Origin: Ascaris suum
Taxonomy: Eukaryota > Nematoda > Chromadorea > Rhabditida > Ascarididae
NCBI GenBank assembly: GCA_013433145.1
Contig: CM024172.1
Location: 6,564,553-6,628,552 of the forward strand
Length of the DNA: 64,000 bases
Reading direction: 5' to 3'
Made by a program: the position numbers and the translations under genes. Positions 56,806 to 64,000 of the stretch are shown here, in pieces; position 1 is the stretch's first letter; each line of letters begins with the position of its first letter. The notes under the pieces were generated by a model. The model searched no databases. It was not told where the DNA came from and saw only the letters and a list, made by a program, of their open reading frames with translations.

Positions 56806-57212
56806 GGCTCGATAGACCATATTCCTTGCATCCTTTTCCTCGTCATCTCTTCAAACATAAACAGCACATCTCTGATTTCTTCCACAACAAGCTATCAATT
56901 GAAGTAGCATCAAACTCGCGATGTTTCAAGACAGAGAGAGGATCACTTGTTAAGCGCTCGTAATTGAAGCAACACAAAACTTCCGCTACTTATACAGTGT
57001 GTTTTCGCCATGGTCACTATCATATCTGAGACTTCAGATGTTTGCTTCACATCTCTAGAAGAGACCGACGATCTTGTTAAGAACCGACATCTGTTGCCAC
57101 TTTGAGTCGGTGACGGGGTTTCGGTGATTCATCGAGCGATTGCCTTCTTAAATCGCTCGCATATGTCAGCAGTGTCAACATACGTCAATCTCTGTAACGC
57201 ATGTACTTCGAG

Positions 57213-57668
57213 TCTGCAAATTATGTCAATTGCGCGTCATATAAGAAATTGATCTTATAGAAAAGTTCTTGTTTTTGTCTCAGCTTATTGATGATTCTGA
57301 TAGAGCATTCAATGCTCTTTAAGGTGTGCCTAGTCATTCTTTCCAAATCTTGTTCCTTTATGCACTTATAGGCCCTGATATATCGATGACCCTGCAATTT
57401 TTGTCAATTGCGCGTCACATAAGAAATTGATCTTATAGAAAAGTTCTTGTTTTTGTCTCAGCTTATTAATGATTCTGATAGAGCATTCGATGCTCTTCAA
57501 AATGTGTTGAAATTCATCTTTCGAATTTTGTTTCCTTACGGTATATTTTCGTATTTACTGCGACATTTTATTGCCTAGTTACCACTACCGCGCCGCTTTC
57601 CGAGGACGCGCGCGGTCTCTCTCCGTCTCTCCTGTGCGCGTGCGCTTGTGGCTAAGTGCGTCGACGCC
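57213..57668 (-). repeat. Terminal inverted repeat of copy B, right end (two tandem 178-bp units)
   Basis: Unit markers at about 57477 and 57299 are 178 bp apart. It corresponds to the copy A left end, which has only one unit, so unit number differs between copies at equivalent ends. Confidence 0.7.
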
Positions 57669-58795
57669 AGCTGCAGCTCCATCAAATTTTTGGTAAACGT
57701 CCAACCACTTAGTTCAACGAAAGACGCACTTATGAAGAAATTCAACCAGAAAGGGAAGTCGGTTTTTTCCAAAAGATGGGAGATGGGGAGGGTACTTCTG
57801 AGGAGACGAGGTTCAGACTAACCAAGCACACATTGAAAACGCAGTTTCCGTAGTGATAAATTGTTACTTTGCGAACCTTCGTATCAGATTTTTTGTGCCT
57901 GAGCAGTGGCACCATTCGAGCAGTTCGCATTGAGCCAAAGATGTTGCCATGCAGCATTTAGTAATGGTTGGATCGTCATCCATCCACCCCCCGCTGAAAT
58001 TTGCACTGATGGTGGTAGAACTCAGTTCGTAGACAGGTGGCAGCTTTCCCCGATACCTTCGTACAACAGACGTCGCGCATGCGGTTAGCGTTTCAGTAGA
58101 TCAAATCATAAATTGAACCTTGAAAATTGCGATGTCCAGCTACTCTGTAATTTTCGATCCTTTAAATCGCCGACCTTGCAGACTTGCATGTGTAAATCCG
58201 CTGGAATTGAAACCGCTCCGTGGATCGAGGGCTTGTGGTTCACTCCTATTCTTATTCATGCAAATATTCATTTGTTCCATCTGTCCGTAACGGTACAGCC
58301 GTGCAATACATCCATGTTTGTTTACTTACTGATTTCAAAGTCCCGAAATGGGAATACATACAAAAGTATGTGGATGTGAACAGTAAGGAGCATCTTTGGC
58401 AAAATATAATGACAATAGTGGACATTTAATGCACAAGGGCAGCAACAGTGTGATGACAACGATTTAAGCTGAAGGAGTGGGTGCATTAACGACTTCGGTG
58501 GGAAGCAGATTAACGCGAAACTGGAAACTGTGCGGAGCATTGTGTTGCAACATGCTCTGGCGAGCTGAAACCAGTGCGCACGTCGACTACGGGGAGATGC
58601 AAACTGAAATATGTCTGACATTGGAATGTCGGAGAAGCCGATCGAAATTTTTTTAGCAAAAATCAACTCAAACTGAGCCTGCGATATTCCAATGATTCTA
58701 GGTTGAAATCCTTTAGTCTGGTAATGCAATTTGGGTGTTATGGATCACGATAAGTTTGCTAGTTGCAATAGGGGTAAAGCGCTCCTGTACATTTC
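57669..58795. other. Flank of copy B and eroded LINE 3' part
   Basis: The minus frame 58729-58322 (135 aa) follows the CR1/Jockey-like DVPQG motif and may be decayed RT, but no catalytic box is visible. 57.67-58.1 kb has no supported feature. Confidence 0.3.
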
Positions 58796-58799
58796 ATAG

Positions 58800-60700
58800 A
58801 AATTTGACATCATAAATCAAAAAAGGAGACCAGATTGGAATCACAGTAACAGGGACCTTGTGGGACATCACTAGGAATTGAGGTATAGGGCGGAGTACTA
58901 CCTCCAAATTCTCACTTGAAACTTCGTCCGCATAAGGATGCTCTGATCCACCTTAGAAAAGAGCCGATGGCGCTGTATTCTTCCAATTTCAAGGGCAATT
59001 TTTCGTGTTTTGGGTTTAGGGTAACTGATATGCACAATTTCAGTCTGAACTCCCATATTCAACAAAGATACCAGTCGCGTAAGCACGAAACAAGTTACCA
59101 CATCGTGGACCGACTAGAGATGAAGCCGAACTAGGCAGACTGTTTCGCGTAAAATGTTTCATTCATGCATCTGTGAGAGTGGTTTAAAATTTTCAGACGA
59201 ACGAGGACAGACTAATAGGAGGACAGCTTTCCACTGAATTGGCGAGTGGTCTCTTCAGCAAAGGCGAAATGAACGCACAGTTGCAAGCAGAGTAAAGGCA
59301 GGAGCAAGAGAGGGAATGGAGAAAAATCATACTAAGCGGCCACGAGACTGGTTTTGCGGTGCGTTTTAGAAACAGTGATGGGATACCGTCTGTATGGGTA
59401 AAACCTTGTTATTGATTTTGCAAATAACCTTCAGAACTGAGCCAACGCTTACACCAGCACGATTTAAATGCTTATTGCACCGAACATAAGAGGCGGGTAG
59501 CACACCATTATGTTCCGTGAAAGCACTTGAGAAACAGTCGGTAACCACGTCACACTGCAGTTGATTATCGGTGACCATGGAGTTATCACAACTGTTTTTT
59601 AAGAAGCAAGCCGTATAACGCGTCCTCAGTTTGCCATTAACATATCCGTCAAATGATTCAGCGTTTCAACTACAAATCGCCGTTTTTGCACTGAACTCGG
59701 TAGTCCTTTGAACAGTGATAAAACTCCTCAACCGCGCTCTGTTTATGACGCTCAAGCCACAGGGAAAATGGCTTGGCGAACTGCTGAAGGTATGGAAGCA
59801 GTCGTCTGGACTGGATGGGTTTTTTCTTTGGTGCACATTCCTTGATAACACTATGCACAAAATCTAAATAATGGCTTTATATTTCGTTAATATCGGACAG
59901 TCCTTCAAAATACTTCTTCAGTTATGCTGCGTTAGCACAGTATTAGCCCTCCTCAGTTGCAGGTTGTAACATCTCTTTCGTTTCTCCGTACGGATTTTAC
60001 AGTATAAGTTTCAATTTTCCTGCGTGATCAATGCTTGAGAAGTTCTCTGATATGGGAACATTGCGAACAATGGATGCATTGTTCTTCAAAACCACATCAA
60101 GAACCGTAATCCGTAATCCTATTGGTGGGCTCTTTTATGAGGTTAAGAAGAGTTGTGCTATTGAGAAAATATGAAAATGGTGATGATGTGAAAAGGTCTT
60201 TGCAACCGGAAAAATAAAATACATGTCACTGACTGCCAGCGTTGTATGATCTATCATGCAGAACCCGGAAACAGATTCAAGAAATCGGATAGACTCGGAT
60301 GTACAAATATCCGGTGCTCGATAAACAGAAATCAAATGGAAGGTTTGTGGGCAATAATATAAAGGTATAGCAATGCGGGATCAAAGCACCTGGATGCAGC
60401 AGCAATTTCAACAAATTTATGTACCTATTTGAGTACAGCCACCACATCTCCTCCATTATTCGATCGCAGCAAAATAGGTAATAGCTTCCCTTTACAGGAA
60501 GGAGTGCATCAGGCGTGGAAGGGGAAAGCCATGTTCCCGAAATAATAACAATATTCGGCTTTGTTGTGGTTAACAAAATTTGCAGTTAAAGGATTTTCTG
60601 AACTATATACTATGCGCATTAAAAGAAACACAAGAAAGAACCCTGTTGCGCTGATCTGCATCCATTCTGTGTTTTTGAGTTCGTACTTGATGAGAGGTCC
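58800..60700 (-). mobile_element. Decayed CR1/Jockey-like LINE
   Basis: Minus-strand pieces occur in LINE order. About 60,550: KPNIVIISGTWLSPSTPDAL, the KPDIIxITETWL block of the AP-endonuclease. About 60,310: YRAPDICTSESIRFL (YRPPxxxxxxF). 59858-59670: the Lys/Arg-rich linker (HSVIKECAPKKKPIQSRRLL). 59578: DNQLQCDVVTDCFSSAFTEHN, the block before the RT (DxxxADxFxxxFxSVF). 59242-59190: PIQWKAV...NFKPLS (PxxWKxAxVxPxxK..NFRPIS). 58870-58856: DVPQG (GVPQG motif). Multiple frameshifts and stops show it is inactive. The FADD box was not found below 58.8 kb. The clade (CR1 versus Jockey) cannot be settled by eye. Confidence 0.62.
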
Positions 60701-60704
60701 CACT

Positions 60705-63700
60705 GTGGTCCAAATCCAGAAAGGACATTAATGACTGATGTATTGTTTTATTGGGAGACGCATTTACGTTCCCATGCGTTTACCCCAAGATATAGGAGAT
60801 TTGTGAGATATTTCTTTCCAGGTGGACTCCACCGACTTTCTCCTCCACCCATCTTTGCTTCGGTAACGTTGATCGATGCACAACACATTGCTTGCAGATA
60901 ACTTATTCAGTTTTAGGACGGGGACCTTCTTTTCGCGAGCAATTCATCGAGAAAATGCTTTGGATGAGCCTGACGAATTGAAACATTTCTTAAGCGCTGA
61001 GAAAAGCGCAGAGAAGTTCTAAAATGTCTGGCAAGCTTCAGAATCTCTGTGGCAACGTGAACTTTCTCGAAAATCACCTTTTACAGGGTAGCATTTGCTT
61101 TCGTCATATAACCCATAGGGAATATTGCCCTCGGAGTGACTCGACATCCAGATCATCAAGCAATTTATAGATTATTCGTCACCGTAAAGAACAACCGATC
61201 GCCGTCGGTTTTTCACCTCATGAGCCTCAACGCGTTAATGCGTTAATTTGTGGAAATTTGAATTGACGCGGATATTTCATGGACTTTTGTAGAGTGAATT
61301 AATTAATGTTCGGTCCTCTCTGTCACTCTCTCTTTGGGGTAACCTTTTGGAAAGAATGTTCGCTGTTCTGTGGTCGTATCCTGTGATACATTGTATTGAC
61401 CGGTGAATTATTTCAGCTGCAAAAATAATACTATGATGACACATGTCCACCAGCACTTATTACAACTACTACGGCATGAAGTGCAAAAGTTAGTGGAAGG
61501 CTTCTATTAGATATTGCCATAGCAATTAACTAAAAGAATCACGATGTTATTTCCAGAATTTCATGGCGCTTTTCAGAGAATAACTGCGAGAAGGCATAGG
61601 AATGGCAGGTATTGCTCTAAATGGTTCGAAACCAATTATCTAAGGACATTTGATATGTGGAAAATGTGCGGAATTATATCACTGCCAAGACAGCATTACT
61701 AGCAAGCAATAAGCTGAGGTTAAATCACGAAATGACACACTGAGAATATACTAGAGTGAAATCACAACCCCCCCCCCCCCCCGCACAAAACACGAATGCA
61801 CAAAAAAACGTTTTGTTAATGCAAAATAAAATCTGAATCATCGAAACGGGTAAGAAATCTGGAAATTTTGCAAGCAAGAGCAGCAACTGCAAAAGACCAA
61901 GTAGAAACCGCTTGAAGAAGCGGTCGCTGTACGGCACCGACGCAATTCAATGCCGGCAGCTCCAGAGTGAGTGGCACGTCTTAGGCTGCATCCTCTATGT
62001 GACATTATTTGGAGATTCAATTAACGACAGTCCAGTCAGGGTACACTCAGAAGTAATATTTTCAACGAAAAATTCCTCCCACAAAAATTTAAAAAATCAC
62101 ACGGAGAACATTATGCACGAATAGGTAAGCAAAATAAACGTCGAACAGCAATCGTGCAATTAACCGACGAAAAAAGTGGAAAAAGAAAACACTTACAAAA
62201 AAGCTACTTCAGTAACAGTTGAGGACGTGAACTTCAAAGCTGCGCCCGTAACTTCAGATTATCCTTACGTTGCGAAAAAAAATGTCTTCCTGAAATTACA
62301 TAAGAAATTACCGAAAATATTGTTAAAAATTTCCCGGTGATATCTCATCCTTTCTATTAGCGCAAAAAACTATTTGATTACACATAAACAACAAACCACA
62401 TTCGAAAAAGGCGCCATAACAAGCATCAACTCTAACAACTGCAATGAATTATTTAATTCTCTGCATTATCGCTATTATCATGCAGCGTCGTTAGATCGAA
62501 TTGACTCATGGCACAAATAATAAAATCAAAACAAGCGAATTTATATAGGCCTAGACTGGACACAGCTACCCAAATAAACGCCAATGGTCCTAGATTTTGA
62601 TAGCTTACGTTCTAATTAGCGAAAATATTTTTGCAAAGAAAATTGAAAGAGTTAGCTACGTTGTCTAAGGGGTATCATCAAAAACAACATTTACATCAGG
62701 TGAATTCCGGAAAAATCAAAATAAATCTCGGAGAATGTTTGTCCAAATGAACGGGATGTTACTATATGCATATGACTACCCAGCGATGTGTAATCACAAA
62801 TTTTGCAACACTCAACTAAAACGGCAAATAATAATTGTAACATGTCCATAGCAATCTTCAAGTGACGCATTGGCAAGCAAAGTGCTTTGCAAAAACTGCT
62901 GACCGTCGACGAAAAGCCTTTTGCTCTTATCTGGTATAATAAGAATTCGTTCAGTCAAAAACGATAGGAAAGACGAAATAAAATTGGTTTAAATGGTGAT
63001 TACAGGAGTTTGTACATCAAGAAAGCGCTGAGAAAAATTCTCAGTTGGGAATACAGAACAAATTTTAATGGTACAACGGGATAAACTCAGCGTAAATATA
63101 TAGCAGCAATAAATGCCGAAACAAAACATATTTGAACGTTTCGTCAAAAACATCCCTAGCTCACTCTCTCACTGTACTTCTCAAAAGATAAGTGGCAGAC
63201 GACTTTACGGAGTGAAAATACAGCTGTTTCAGACATAGAAAACTGGCTAAAGGTCGTCGCGTAAACGGTGGGGAATTTCTTTTTCGCAAATACTTGTGAA
63301 ATAAACTCAAAGAAAATGTGAAAGGAATTCGATAATTTAAACGAAGTCACACATATCGCAAAACAACGATGGGAATTATTTTAGACCATTAGAGGCAACC
63401 AGGGATGGATGCATTACCTCCAAAAAAATCAGCTTTCTTCTATTTTATCGGTCTTACCGGAAAGATGCGACCAAACCGCGCCACTATCCTCAACTGATGC
63501 AATCCACTAATTCTAAAGAGGCCAGAGAACCGTCACAGCATTTGGCACAACATGCGTTTTTGCTTCTCGCCTACTTTATCAATTACTGTGCAATCGCTAC
63601 AAGGAAATTGGAATGTGTACGATAATGCTTCGACAATTTAAGTGATTCAATCACCCATTATATCTAAAGAATAAGTTCTTGTGACTCGCTCTATGAAAAA

Positions 63701-64000
63701 AGTATTCCAATTTATTAACACCTTGAAGCATTCACAACTTCTTGCGAACTTGAAGAATCGAAAAGAAGTAAGAGACTGTCATGTGTGGTGCACGTCATAT
63801 CGACTAATCAAATTTCGAACCCCACCTAGCAGCTCCCTGTTTGAATCAAGTGGCCAGACAAATAAGACAAGACCTCGCGACAATGGATTTATGTGAAGGA
63901 ATTTGCGAAATCGCACAAAAGGTGGGAACTCATCCATTGTTCATCTTATTCCGATTTTATGCTGAAATAAGAGCCGATGTTAAAATTGTATCGCATTTCT
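60705..64000. other. No supported gene
   Basis: AT-rich, short ORFs only. The C16 tract at 61.77 kb is the only distinct feature. Confidence 0.45.
61767..61782. repeat. C16 / G16 homopolymer
   Basis: Sixteen consecutive C residues (G on the minus strand). Long G/C homopolymers are known quadruplex-forming, deletion-prone sites in nematode genomes. Confidence 0.95.

Larger units (their letters stand above)
54154..57668 (-). mobile_element. TIR element copy B, inverted relative to copy A
   Basis: A 3.5-kb second copy of the element at 44.4-47.9 kb, in reverse orientation: OTU gene on the plus strand, RT fragment on the minus strand, one terminal 178-bp unit at the left and two at the right. 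The ends read inward from GGCGTCGACGCACTTAG. Both flanks carry AGCTGCAG close to the element (left about 54130, right 57669), a possible 8-bp target duplication if the left end extends about 14 bp further out. The cores of A and B are almost identical by eye, whereas the outer few hundred bases differ by many substitutions and small indels. Confidence 0.75.

Overview
The window looks like a nuclear contig from a nematode, most probably a clade V strongylid such as a hookworm or relative. The evidence is a spliced BTF3/NAC-beta gene with short nematode-type acceptors (TTTTCAG-like), a near-perfect copy of the nematode spliced leader SL1, RTE- and CR1/Jockey-type non-LTR retroelement relics, very low gene density, and AT-rich intergenic DNA full of small repeats. 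There is no bacterial operon, ribosome binding site or CRISPR array. The species call is inference; the nematode call is firm.

Layout. 0-7 kb: mostly featureless, with a degenerate tyrosine-kinase-like relic on the minus strand at about 5 kb that carries nested palindromic 24-bp repeats. 7.0-9.0 kb: decayed RTE-type retroelement (minus). 9.66-9.78 kb: (AT)n microsatellite. 9.8-23 kb: no gene I can support; a 44-45 bp minisatellite lies at 21.34 kb. 23.2-23.5 kb: near-perfect hairpin with 110-bp arms. 24.2 kb: one candidate exon. 26.72 kb: SL1-like 22-mer. 27.8-29.2 kb: small three-exon orphan gene (plus). 30.5 kb: tRNA-like relic. 33.6-34.4 kb: inverted array of about 120-bp repeats next to a possible membrane-anchored first exon (minus). 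35-43.5 kb: nothing supported.

43.5-57.7 kb is the most informative part. The intact five-exon NAC-beta gene (BTF3, C. elegans icd-1) runs on the minus strand from 51.75 to 43.54 kb. A possible small secreted-protein gene lies just upstream in operon-like spacing. The region holds two copies of one 3.5-kb element in opposite orientation, at 44.41-47.90 kb (copy A, inside the last icd-1 intron) and 54.15-57.67 kb (copy B). Each has long terminal inverted repeats containing a 178-bp unit (one unit at one end, two at the other), an OTU cysteine-peptidase-like gene, and, converging on it, a decayed RTE-type reverse transcriptase fragment. The cores of the two copies are almost identical while the ends have diverged.

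58.8-60.7 kb: CR1/Jockey-like LINE relic (minus). 60.7-64 kb: nothing supported except a C16 tract.

The genes do not form a pathway. The only clearly functional gene is icd-1, which encodes a ribosome-associated chaperone subunit; most of the recognisable remainder is mobile DNA. The TIR element pairing an OTU domain with a captured RT is the best candidate for something undescribed.
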